Shown: positions 26,088 through 37,153 of the stretch, one piece after another
Numbering within the stretch: the first letter of the stretch is position 1
Layout: every line of letters begins with the position of its first letter
Assembly: GCF_963966145.1 (NCBI RefSeq)
Contig: NC_091051.1
Span: forward strand, 7,998,001 to 8,062,000
Reading direction: 5' to 3'
DNA: 64,000 nt
Source of the DNA: Tenebrio molitor
Lineage: Eukaryota > Arthropoda > Insecta > Coleoptera > Tenebrionidae
Notes under the pieces: model-generated
What the model saw: the letters and a program-made list of their open reading frames with translations, nothing else
Databases searched by the model: none
What the model was told of the DNA's origin: nothing
Made by a program: the position numbers and the translations under genes

Positions 26088-28107
26088 CAGCGGCTCAGAG
26101 TACGCTTGTGTGTCTTCGTCAACGAGTGGAAGTCGTCTTGCGCAAGTTGTTGCAGCTGATCCGGACGACGAGACTTTTAGATACAGAATCACGTGGGTAC
26201 GACCTCCAAGTTCCCAGAACCATTCGTTGGTGACGAACCAGTTGTATTCGTGACTGGAATTTGTGAGATATTTTTATTGGTGCCAAATTCTACAGCAATA
26301 CGCTTTACCAAGATGGTGACGGTTTCGGTTTGGTGTTGAAGTGTTAAGAATCATCACGCTTGCTCAATCGGTTTTAGTACAAAAAATTTGTAATCATCTT
26401 GTTACATCTGTCTATTTTAATCATGATGTTCCGCACAACGATTCATAATGTTCAAAGGAAAACAAACAAACGCAGAACGATAATTACATCAAAGTGACAG
26501 TGATGTATAAGGAAAAGAAAAAACATATTTTTGGTAGAAAATATGGGCCAATAAGAAAGTGATGGAGTAATCTAGCTGTGATATTTATGATAAGCTTTAA
26601 CTCTAGCTCTCACCATTTTTTAATCGTTTCTGCTTTACGTGATGTGGCCAAATTATCCTTTGATTAGAAAAATCGCTACAGATTTTGTTTGTAAAGTGTA
26701 CTTTGTGGATTTAATAATAAATAAATAAGAATGGGAAGGTAAAAAATATGGCAGGAACTAATCAAGTAATTTATTGATAGAAGTTTAAGGAATACAACAA
26801 GTACATTATCTTAATACATCACTGCATTTAGAAATGCATCTAAAACTGATCAGCTAAAATTATCATTCTGAGTTTGTTGAAGTCTTGAGCGATATTGCTA
26901 CTAAGCTTTGAAAATTCAAGGCAAACTGCTTTGGTTTAACTCTGCGTGTAGTAAGCTCGGAGCTTAAGTGGGATTAAGCTACTCCAATTTTACTAAATGA
27001 ATTGGTAAAAAACAGTCTCTGCGTACGGAGTTGGACGCCCAACAAGTACAATATATCAGCGACATCCTCGGTGTTTGGAAGCAACCGCCTGGAAAATGTC
27101 TCCACTGTTCCATCACGCGACGTTCTCTTTGTATCAGTGTGGTTTTCTGTTCACCTATTGTTTATCATTCCCGCTTTACCACGAGTACCGAACCTCACAG
27201 CTTTCATAAACCGATTTGTGGTTGGAGCGTGTCTCGCATACGATAAACCCTCAAAACGTCGATTCGATGAAATGTTTATTATCAAATGGAATTTTCCGGC
27301 GCTTTTCTCTCTTAAGATCATTTTCTCGGCTCGTTTTGCAATATCACATAAATTGAAATAGTAAAAAAGTGAACGCTGCGTGTGCAATATTAAAACAATC
27401 ATCTTGAGAAGCTCCACTTTCATCCAGCTTCTTTGATATGAAGTTGCAGGTTTAATCCGGGATCAACGATTTTGGTAGCGTCTGTTATCGTTCATCTGAA
27501 ACTAATCGAATGAATTCTTACATTTTTTTAGTGTCTGAAGATGAATGCCTAGATTGTAGCTTAGACAGAACAAGTTCAGAAATAATGGAAATTTTACGAG
27601 CTGAAAAAATTGATCGAATGATGAGGAGCGCTCTCCTGTCTTTATGTTTCCGAGCAGCGTTAAAGACAAATCATTATTTTATTACGCGTCTGAAGCTTAT
27701 CTAATTGGGGAAAATGCACATCGATGTTAAACCCAAGCAGTTTCGCTCTATTTGCTATAAAATTCCAAATTTGTATCCGTTTATGAAATGGAATTGATGT
27801 TTTAAAGACTGAATTGGTGTAAAATGTTGTCATTTATATTTTTTTATTGTACATAAAAAATTACCAAAAACATTATTGTGGCACAGATTTCATTGACGTC
27901 CCCAAGGCATCTGTGCAACACGTAATGGAAACTCATTAAATGTAACTACTAAGTGTATGTTACTGTTTATTCAACGAAATCATAGTTAATCACATCTTAA
28001 AATTATAAATTGACAAACTTGAATAAATCGAAATTGTTGTTTAACGACTTTGTTGCTCCAAGACAAAAAAAAGCCCTTTCAAGTACAAAAATATTTATTG
28101 ATTAAGC
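26088..28107. other. 3' flank shared by converging receptor and sulfatase genes
   Basis: The receptor's 3'UTR likely extends to an AATAATAAATAAATAAG cluster near 26715-26730. The rest shows no supported gene; ORFs at 27002-27361 and 27510-27704 have no family resemblance. Confidence 0.5.
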
Positions 28108-31100
28108 TTAACTGGTACAGGCAACATCCGAACAATCGCGCCATGGATTCCAAGCGTACTGGAAGAGCTTGGGATCTGCGTTTTCAATATCAATTGTGGT
28201 TTCAATCTGTGGAACTAAATCTTTTCGATAATTGACCAAAGTGCGCTTTATTCTTCTGACAACACTCGAGAAGAACTTTGTCAAATCGTTTTCCTCACAC
28301 GGGTCATTTGGAATATCATACAAGCACACGGATCCACCTGCAATCAAAATTTTTGCCATGATGCTACACCTCCAATCCAACTCTTACTCGCAGGATCGCA
28401 CGGATTTCTCTTGGCTTTAGCATCGAGACACTTTACAGTTGCAACTCTTCGCAAGCCTAGAAAATCAGTTTCGGAGAGAGGGTTGTAATTGATCTTCCTA
28501 GCGATACGTCCCACTGGACTACTATCAATAGCAGAAGTATTGTACGGTTGCTCCTCGATGTTTTCAGCCAGTGGTACCCCAAAATACCCATTGTAACTAC
28601 CATTACCACTTGTACCTGTTCGAAAATGTTTAATGATAATGCCTTGATTCGGTATTGAATTTCCTACCAATGATCAGTTTCCAGTTGGAGAATCTGAGAG
28701 CAGCGTTTCTCGTCTTTTCGTCAATGTTCAATGGAATGTCGTTTCTGGCTGATGGTAAGTCGTAGACCAGACTGGACCATTGGTCGATTCCATCTATTTC
28801 CAGATCGAGGACTCCAAGATCACCTCCTACTGCTGTAAACAGGGTGGGCAACCAATCTGTGATGTGGATGAGATCTGTTGAGACGCGTGACGATTGTACC
28901 AGCAGGGGGCTCCAGATGCAAGCCACTGTGCGAATGCCCCCTTCGAATAGCGTGTCCTTGATTCCTCGAAGGGGGTAGTTGGAACCCCAGTTGTGGAAGG
29001 GGCCTACTGTGGGGGCTCCATTGTCCGACAAGAATACCACAATGGTGTTTTGCAACATGTTCTTACTGTCCAAGGCTTCGAAAACCGCACCGACGCTATC
29101 GTCCAGTTTGGACACCATTGCTACAAAGACATCGATTGAGAACTGAGTTTAGTAAATATTTTAATCTTGCTGAAGTGAGTTGTATATTATCCTTGGCACG
29201 ATCTCTATCCATGTCTTCAGACACGTCAGTCAAATCTATCTTGCAACTAAGTATCGGAGCAATATTCCCATTGCAAAGTTCGAGATGTGCCTTGTGTGGA
29301 ATTATAAACGTATACGTGTCTATTGTTGAAGTTAGATAATAATCAAATAAATGCGTTAGTAGGATTAACAAATTATACGAGTAGGTGCAACAGACAAGAA
29401 ATTGTCATAGATCGGTTGTCTTAATCGCTAATAAAAAAATACATCAGTGTTCTTTTCATAATAGAGTTACGAAAGGTTATCCAAGGAAAACTAAAATATT
29501 GCACAGTTACCTGCGTAGGTCCTTCTGTCTGGATTTCGAATGTGCTGGAATTTGTTGATGGTTTCCTGAGGAGCCTCCAACCACTTCCCTTCGTTTCCTG
29601 TGTGAACTGCCAAATGAGCAATCATCATAAAAAGTGGATTGTCGATGTTATGATTTTGTATGACTTCCACAGCATGTTCTGTGAATAAATCGGTGGCGTA
29701 TTTGCCCACATCATTCCACGACGGACTGGTGTCTTTTCGTAAGTCAAAACCGCTGTAGTCCATGTCGTTGATCTAAAATCTTTGTATGGGTACCAAAATA
29801 GTCAGTTCTTCTATCTCAGATACCTTCCAGTTGGAAACATAGTCGTAGTAACTGGTGAATCCGTTGTAGAAGCCTAAGAAATGGTCGAATCCTCGGAATG
29901 TGGGGGTGTCATTCCATCTGGTGTGTCCTAAGTGCCATTTTCCTATTAGGTGGGTGGCATAACCCATGTCCTACGCATTGTAAAAACTATTACTTGCAGA
30001 TACTACAACCATTGGTGAAATTGCACACCTTAAAATATTCTGATATCAGTTTAGTTTCAGGAAGAGATCGCGCTTCTGCTGGAGTGATAGAAGGTCCTTG
30101 CATTCCTTTATTCGTTTCCATTAATTAGTAATTTTCTTTCATCGGTATTGATAAAGGACTTACCAAGTTTCATGGGGTACTTTCCTGTTAAAAGAGCTAC
30201 TCTGGAAGGAGTGCCAAAGGACTGAGTATAATGGCTGTTAAGGATTATCCCATTGTATGCCAAGGCGTCTATGTTAGGAGTTGGAATCTGATTACTGCCG
30301 TGAAAACCTACATCGTTCCAGCCCTGTAATTAGTACCACTTCAAGTTAAAACAAGTTCTAAGACCCTAAACTGATTAGAAATTAAATTAGTTGATGAAGT
30401 TGCAATAAATTAAGCGAAGAAATTATTAATTATCGGTAATAAAAAAATTAAGAATTTAATACTGTTATTTATTGTACAAAAACATTAATTTATGCAAAAC
30501 ACAAAATGGGCCAATTAATTACAAATGCTGTTTCCAGCACAATAAAAAATTAATGATATGTAAATGAAGATCAGTTGATGTGTTTTTATTAACTATATTA
30601 TTTAATTCTAACAAACTATATTTTCGTTTTGAAAATAATACATATTGTTTTTGCAACCAATCATCAACCAGTTCATCAACTTCATTCCTTACGTTTTTTA
30701 CTTTAAGGAATGTAGTCTCAAAGTTTTTTGATATAGCTTTTAGTCTGTTTGCATTTTAACCTAAAAGGTTGTTACAAAATTGACGTTTCTCAATTTCCCG
30801 ATGTTCCGGGAATAATTAAACTAAGATAAAAACTTTCTTTATCATAACTGTAGCAATTCGTTGACGAATACTATTGAAGATATAGTACGTAAATTACTTA
30901 CAAAGGAGATGGTGAATACATTATTATAAAATAAATTATGCTAGCAGCGAGTTTTAAAATAATTCGGTTAGAATTGCATAAACCAAAGCATCTCGCTTTA
31001 ATTTAACATTTCTACATTTACATTTAGAGACTTCCTGTTTAAACCGAATTGTGTTTACCTGATTGTAACAATTAAGATATCATTCTCACAATAACTATTT

Positions 31101-33858
31101 AAAATTCATTATTTCCTCATGGAAAACCATGCACGAGGTTAAGGTTAATTCCAAGAAATTATTTAAATGCTTATAGTTAACTGGACTTCCGTAAAGATCA
31201 TATCGTGAAAGTAACAATCATTGTTCTTTAGCAGAGATTCATCAATACAAAGATACTGCAAACACAAGCAATTGTTATTTTAATTTGTGCAAATGGTTTA
31301 ATTAATTTTCCACTAATTTGTCAGGAACTACGAATAAATATAACGTTAGTGATGCTTTAAATTTTATTTGTTGGTAAATGATATTTTTTCAAATAAAATT
31401 GCATTCAAAATATTTCACTTAATACTGAAACAAAATTATATACAATGTGTTGCAATTATTCAACGAAATTAACACATTTTCATGCGTCATTTATCCCGAC
31501 AAAGAGATAAATCTGAATTCACAATGAACCTTTTTCCTGTACTTTCCAAAATTAATTGCCTTTATTTTAGGACTCAAGAAAAATTCGAGACAAAATTTTA
31601 TATTTACACAAATATTCCTTGGTTCAACAACTCGTACCCCCTGACTTATTTTCACAAATCCAATTTTGTCATTGGTACAATTACAATTTACTTAGTAAAG
31701 GCACGTAAGACATTTTTTTTTCTGATGAATCTTGGTTTTACCTTCCTAATTTCATTAATTTTTAAATTACTGTTTGAATTCCAATGCCCCGAAGGCGAAT
31801 TATTGATCCAATCTTCTTTAATAAAACTGTCAACGCGATACCAAAGACTCCTTCTTCAACCATTTATCAATCAACTGGAGGAGGTGTAACTAACAAACGG
31901 CTATTTCCAACAAGATACATCTAGTGCTCACCGGACACGAACAACGATTAATTATTTAAAGGAGTTTATGATTGGTAAGTACAGAATTGTGGCCAAACTG
32001 ATCACCCGACTTGACTCCTCTTGATTTCCTTTTGTTCCTCGATTTAAAACCGTTGTGTCTAAAAATTCGATTAACAATTTGCAAAAACTGTAAAAAGCAA
32101 TTGAGAATGACGTAGCAACTTGAAATACTGACTAACGTTTTTAATAATTAAATAGAAGAGTTCACTGTTGTTTGGAGCACGGTGAACATCGGCTGACATT
32201 AATAAAGATGTAGCATTTGCTTTTACTCGAAATTTTATAAGCTGAACCACAAAAAATTGTTTGTTTTTTTTTTTCAGTTAGCTATGAACCAAATGATAAC
32301 TTTCAATACATCATGAGATTCAGAAAAAAAACCTTACCAGACCAAGCCTAAAAAAATACATGTGTCAATTTAAAAAAAAAAGTTGACTATCGTTGGCTAC
32401 TGAAGATAACGCCAAAAAAAAAAATTTATGGCTGTTTTGTAGCGCTTGAAAAACCATATCTTTAATTTTTTTGTTCATTGAAATCGGGTAATAAATAAAA
32501 AAGTTATGGGTTGAGGCGTTTTTCATGAAACAGCCTGTATACCTCGGGACAGATATATATCGCCAGAAATTTTTTCTTGCTGTCCAACACTCGTGTTTGT
32601 CGCTCAAAATTACCCTCGGGCTGGCGCCCTCGTGTAATTTTCTTGCTACAAACATTCGTGTGTCAGGACTGCTCAAAAAAATTTCCGACAATATATCTGT
32701 CCCTTGGTATATTATATATGAGAATAATCTAAGTACATTATCCAAGTGAGAATAATTATAGTTCGTATTTTGTTTTAATTTTTCTTTGGTGACAACGTAT
32801 TTTTCAATTTGACACTAAGTGTAATCAATTGTTGAAAATGAATAAAAAACGATTCAGTGGGGTAATATAATTTTTTTTTTTGTATTTTTGATTTTGTACT
32901 CATGAAAAAGTAATCCTACGAAAACCCCTCGAGTGAGAATAAATTGAAAATAATTCTCCAGATTCTTTCTCAAACTTGTTGCCAGATGGCAACAAGTTTT
33001 CGTAAATCTGTCGAATTATTTTCAATTTATTCTCACTCTCTTGTGATATTATTACAGAAACAATTTAGATTGAGATAATTTATGTGGAAATTGTATGAAA
33101 GTCTAATTTATCAAAATGTTGCTTATGTAACAATTTCCGCAACATCCTGAAAACGCAGAAATAAATGTTTCAGCTGGTTTTTCAGATATCTTTATGTTTC
33201 ATCAAAAAAATAAACACAAGGCAGATTTTCTCTTTTCGCAATACTAAAAAAGATGCAATGCCATTATTTCGGTACTTGCAATGTTATGAATTCAAGAGAT
33301 TCCAACGCGACCGGCTCTCTGACCTTGAACCAAAACAGGTGAAAACCATTACCATCAGAGAAGAACCACTTCTGTCTAATTAATCAATTAATAATTTGAT
33401 AATGGAATGCTAGTTACGTAAAAGGTGTGAAAATATGATTGTATAAAATATACAGAGTGAACGTATAAAAACCCTAATTGCAGAATAATGTGAAAAGTGG
33501 TAAATTCAGTATTACTTTGAAGATTATTTGTTAAATCATGGAAGACGCATTTTCCCAAAACTTTAAGTTTGACTGATAGGACTAAGAAAAGATTGTTTTG
33601 CGTGTCTTAAATTGGTTTAGGAATCTGCCGTCACAAACAACTGCCACAAAAAACTTTTGGAAGATTACCAAGCTATTGACGTAAGGCCAACAATTTAAAT
33701 AATAATAAAAATAAATTATGATCTGCTTTAAAACTCACCAAATCGTCTGCAACGATAAAAACTATATTAGGCTGGCCCCTAGCACCATCGTTTTTGGCAA
33801 TCAAATCACAAAACAAAACACAACCGATAATCAAGAGCCACTGCGATCTCGACGACAT
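28108..33858 (-). CDS. Arylsulfatase B-like protein lacking the catalytic cysteine, 8 exons, 558 aa
   Basis: Family role: lysosomal N-acetylgalactosamine-4-sulfatase acting on dermatan/chondroitin sulfate. Exons (descending): 33858-33739, 30323-30164, 30105-30029, 29970-29824, 29772-29511, 29120-28668, 28615-28388, 28337-28108; 1677 nt, all GT-AG. Residues 1-25 are a signal peptide. Metal and substrate residues are visible: D38-D39 (IVFIVADDL), GKWHLG with K130 and H132, H225 in AHLAVHTG, D288-N289 in LSDNGAP, K310 in PLRGIK. The sulfatase signature, normally C-x-P-S-R, reads SFGTPSR, so Gly77 stands where formylglycine should form. The C-terminal part (CLYDIPNDPCEENDL) matches the usual ARSB ending. 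Length resembles human ARSB (533 aa). Intron 1 is 3.4 kb and holds transposon relics. An AATAAA on the minus strand lies about 10 bp after the stop. Known: sulfatases need Cys or Ser there; inferred: an inactive or repurposed paralogue. Confidence 0.92.
31900..32110 (+). pseudogene. DDE transposase relic (Tc1/mariner superfamily)
   Basis: In one frame YFQQDTSSAHRTRTTINYLK then EFMIG, a short gap, then WPN-stop-SPDLTPLDFLLF: this matches the QQDxAPAH ... WPxRSPDLTPLDFF region around the second and third catalytic acids of insect DDE transposases. An internal stop and lost flanks make it dead. Confidence 0.65.
32538..32711. repeat. Inverted-repeat element in sulfatase intron
   Basis: TATACCTCGGGACAGATATA and the inverted TATATCTGTCCCTTGGTATA close a 174-bp unit; inner repeats include ACACTCGTGTTTG and the near-inverse ACAAACATTCGTGTG. 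Confidence 0.6.
32931..33038. repeat. Foldback with nested hairpin in sulfatase intron
   Basis: GAGTGAGAATAAATTGAAAA plus TAATTC at the left and its inverse at the right; the centre is a second hairpin ACTTGTTGCCAGATGGCAAC plus AAGT. Confidence 0.7.
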
Positions 33859-34742
33859 CTTCCACAGTTCTGGACTAGAGTGCAGGCAAGATGGCCAGGA
33901 CAGGACTAAATCGCGGATAAAACATCACCTTAATTTATACACTTTTATCTGATGATCAATTAAAGTAAGAATCAGCCACGGCCAACTTCGTTAACATGTT
34001 CAACTGCCTATGAAGTTCGTTGATTTGCGGACATTCCATTCAAGATAAACAAGTTTTTATTGTTTCGAAACGGCATCTAATGATTTTATCTGAATTTATT
34101 AAACTACTGTGGAATTGATTTTAATAGAGACACTGTGTAGACGGCGTGATAGACGGTCCACAGCCTTGTCTACTATCTAAAGATTTTCCGCCACAAAGTT
34201 TCAGTGTCCGCAATTCAAACAAAATATGTTTGTAGCAGATCACTTGCAAAAGTATTACTGTATCATGACTAAATGGTTAAATTATTGGGAAATTCCTAAT
34301 TATGTGAAGAAATGAAGGTTATAACTTATCTAGCATGCAAACAGTTTTTATAGTGTAATTTAGAATTATTTATTCGATGACAGCTGAAAATAATTGTTTA
34401 TAAGACCGTAATAGTTTGTGTTACTCCTGAGATTTTTTTTTCACTTGATGAATGTGTGACCTCTGAAGGCGAAGAAATGTTACGAAATGTTTAATTTTTT
34501 TTTTAAGATAGGACCAATCAGAATTGGCATTGTTCTTCAATTAAGCAAATAAATATATTTTCTGTATTTATAATAAAATCGGCCTTGCAGAAATTAACGG
34601 AAAATTTCAATGAACTTTTGTATTGTTAATTACTTTAATTTTATAATAAACGCGTTATAAATCACTCGTGATATCTGAGAAATGACATTATACTTGAGTT
34701 TCATGTAATTGTCATCAGCATCTGTTTAAACATAGACCCAAA

Positions 34743-34933
34743 GGGTGTTTTTTTAAATTTGGCGTCGAAGTTAACGTTGAAGAGTTGATTGTGAATGAAC
34801 CACTCTTCTTAAAAGCACTGATTTTCCAAACAAAGATGAAAAACACGCAAAAAGTGAGGTTAGATTTTAACAGCTTGCGTTCACAATCGACTCTTCAACG
34901 CCAACTTCGACGCCAAATTTTAAAAAATACCCG
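34743..34933. mobile_element. MITE, 'TATCGGGTGTTCATTTAAA' family, copy 2 (diverged)
   Basis: Ends GGGTGTTTTTTTAAATTTGG and CCAAATTTTAAAAAATACCC; inner arms GTTGAAGAGTTGATTGTGAA and inverted TTCACAATCGACTCTTCAAC match the copies at 9189, 46052 and 54590. Confidence 0.7.
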
Positions 34934-34979
34934 TTACGTTTTTTATTTTATTAAGAAAGAATCGCGAGATAGAATATAG

Positions 34980-35075
34980 CTTTTTTTTTTTAACTTCGCC
35001 TTAGGTCGGAATCGAACCAGCGACCCTCGCGTCCCTGAGTCTAAACGGACTCCCTTAGGCTATATCACTTGGAAA
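34980..35075 (-). repeat. tRNA-derived SINE (or tRNA pseudogene)
   Basis: On the minus strand, TAGCCTAAGGG fits the pol III A box and GGTTCGATTCC is a perfect B box 40 bp later; an A-rich tail follows (AAGTTAAAAAAAAAAAGC). The arms do not fold into a proper tRNA: no acceptor-stem pairing, and the anticodon stem-loop has the wrong loop size. So a SINE is more likely than a gene. Confidence 0.65.
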
Positions 35076-35224
35076 AAAAACCTAGGATACGAAATACGTA
35101 AACATGTCCATAACAACCGGGGAATAATAACAGGGCGTAATAAGAATAAGCAGGTGTAATGAATTCATAACGCCCTCATCAATTCACAATTGCAAAGATG
35201 CCATTTTTTTTTTTTTAAGAACAC

Positions 35225-35395
35225 GTATAGTGAAAATAAAATCTTGTATGCACCACGGCGTCACCGAATGATTACGCCCATCGAACGATATCCATCTCTC
35301 GGGCTAAAGCCCTGGAGCTGGATTCATCGTTCTCCGGGCGTAATCATCGTTGTAACGCCCTTGGTGCATAAATAGCTATTATTCTATTTTGGTCA
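35225..35395. mobile_element. Palindromic element, 'GCACCACGGCGT' family, copy 1
   Basis: Arms TTGTATGCACCACGGCGTCA plus CCGAATGATTACGCCC and inverted GGGCGTAATCATCGTTGTAA plus CGCCCTTGGTGCATAA; the centre is CTCGGGCTAAAGCCCTGGAG, itself a small hairpin. Confidence 0.65.
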
Positions 35396-35619
35396 ATAAT
35401 CGTCTTTATAGCCCAGATTTATCAAAAATCTGCCAAGCAACGGTTGGTTTAATTATTCAAACAATGGTATCAAACATTATTTGATTAACGAAAATCATAC
35501 ATTATATACACAGTAACCCTAACAACATCAAAATAGCTAACTAAATTTGCATGGACACAACTTTTAGTTGATTTCCTTTAAGGAATACTAAATATTTGTT
35601 TGAATCTTTTAGAAATTAT

Positions 35620-35770
35620 AAAATAGAATAAAACGTTGTATGTACCACGAGCATAATTGTCGATTATGGCCCTCAGAAATTTAAAAGCCCTCTTTCCTCG
35701 GGTTTTAAACATTCCCTCGTGCCATAACCTCCTGATTATGCCCTTAATACATAAATAATTATTACACTAA
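35620..35770. mobile_element. Palindromic element, same family, copy 2
   Basis: TTGTATGTACCACGAGCATA plus ATTGTCGATTATGGCCC, inverted as GTGCCATAACCTCCTGATTA plus TGCCCTTAATACATAA. Sequence and layout parallel the unit 400 bp upstream. Confidence 0.6.
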
Positions 35771-36359
35771 CATTTTCTGTTTCTAACAAAATAAAAATAT
35801 TTTTTAAAGTTTAAGTATTATTTAATGAGTCAGAATACCTACATACATATTTTTTTATATAGGTCATTAAAATTGGAATAATGAATAATATAGACAAGGT
35901 TATAGTAATTTAAGTTTATACTGAGTGATAAGACACTGAAACATGTTTATATCTATAGGACATAAAACATTTTTTGAACTAAAAATAAAGATAAGAACAG
36001 TACACTGTTTTACTTTAGGTATTCCTCTTTTGTCAATTGTATTTCACTCTTTTTCAAAACTATTCCCTATTTCTATTAAGTGTCTAAGTGACGTAAATAT
36101 GAAATAATTTTGAGAAATAGTGAAATACAATTGACAAAAAAGGAAAATCAAAAGAAAAACACTGTAAATATGAACCTATAAATAATCGAGTAAATTTCTA
36201 AATAAGTAATTAAATAAACATTGATAAAATCCTGCCCAAAATTTTGTGAAGCAATTTTTGTATCACGCAACCAGGTGAAGACGATGAAAAACTTATTGAA
36301 TTAATATTCAGTTCTCAAAAAAAGGTATCTAGAGATTTAAAATTCCAATATGTAATTAT

Positions 36360-36836
36360 ATACAGGGTGTTTCTGAAATAAGTGCCTTAATTTTAACTGG
36401 TAATAGAACTCATCAAAAGGAACAACTTTTCTCTCTTGCATTTTGGCGGAAAACGTTGCGTAATGGCTTAAAAAACTAGGAAAGATTTTCCTAAAACCGT
36501 TCATATCTCCAAAACTAAGCTACCTAAAAACGTGAAACAACCAGATTCTTACGAAGTGTATTTTTTGCTATACGGGTAGATTTATTTGCATTTCGATTTC
36601 GGCGTTAAAACACGTTTTCTCTATTAAAATGGATGTTTTTTTCATATTAGCGCTGATCTCAATTAGCCATTGCAGTATGTAGTGGCGTAGGGCTATTTTA
36701 GTGAAAAATCTCTCCAATTTTTTTTTGGAATTAAACATCGTTTTTTGGCAAAATGGTAGATAGAAAAGTTGTTCCTTTTGACTAGTTCTATTACCAGTTA
36801 AAATTAACACACGTATTTCCAGAAACACCCTGTATA
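36360..36836. mobile_element. MITE, 'ACAGGGTGTTTCTGAAATA' family, copy 1
   Basis: Ends TACAGGGTGTTTCTGAAATA and, inverted, ACGTATTTCCAGAAACACCCTG; arms run on through TTAATTTTAACTGGTAATAG. The copy at 54879-55316 shares the ends and the internal layout. Confidence 0.78.
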
Positions 36837-37153
36837 TTGTACAAAAAAATCTAAATTATTGTAAAATGTTTCCAATGCACAAAAAATATATACCTATAAT
36901 AATCTTTGAATTAAAAGTAGCTGCTAGGTAGAATTGGAGACTATGTTTTTATCACAGAAATATTTTTCACTGCAACTGAGTCAAAAACACAACTACTTTT
37001 GCATAAAATTAAATTAAAGCTGCATTTTTTTTTGTATTAGAAAAAATAAAACAATAAAAATTTTGTGGTGGTTGAAAAACAACAAAATAAGAGTCATTTC
37101 AACAGTTGTCAAAACTAACTTTAAGACAGACTTTAATGCAAGTTAAAGCAGTG

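Larger units (their letters stand above)
30324..33738 (-). other. Intron 1 of the arylsulfatase-like gene
   Basis: 3.4-kb intron (GTGAGT ... ATTACAG on the minus strand) holding a transposase relic and two foldback elements listed separately. No other coding exon visible. Confidence 0.75.
33859..37153. other. Intergenic region between sulfatase-like and oxidase genes
   Basis: No gene supported. Contains a MITE (34743-34933), a tRNA-derived SINE (34980-35075), two related palindromic elements (35225-35395, 35620-35770) and a 477-bp foldback (36360-36836). Confidence 0.6.

Noticed and set aside
27002..27423. ORFs of 119 (+) and 90 (-) codons downstream of the receptor
   Set aside because: Antisense pair without family features; position fits a 3' flank.
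31482..31889. 135-codon ORF in sulfatase intron 1
   Set aside because: Low-complexity Phe/Leu/Ile translation of AT-rich DNA; the adjoining transposase relic is in a different frame.
34994..35072. Functional tRNA gene on the minus strand
   Set aside because: A and B boxes are good, but the acceptor stem does not pair and the anticodon arm is wrong; a SINE fits better.
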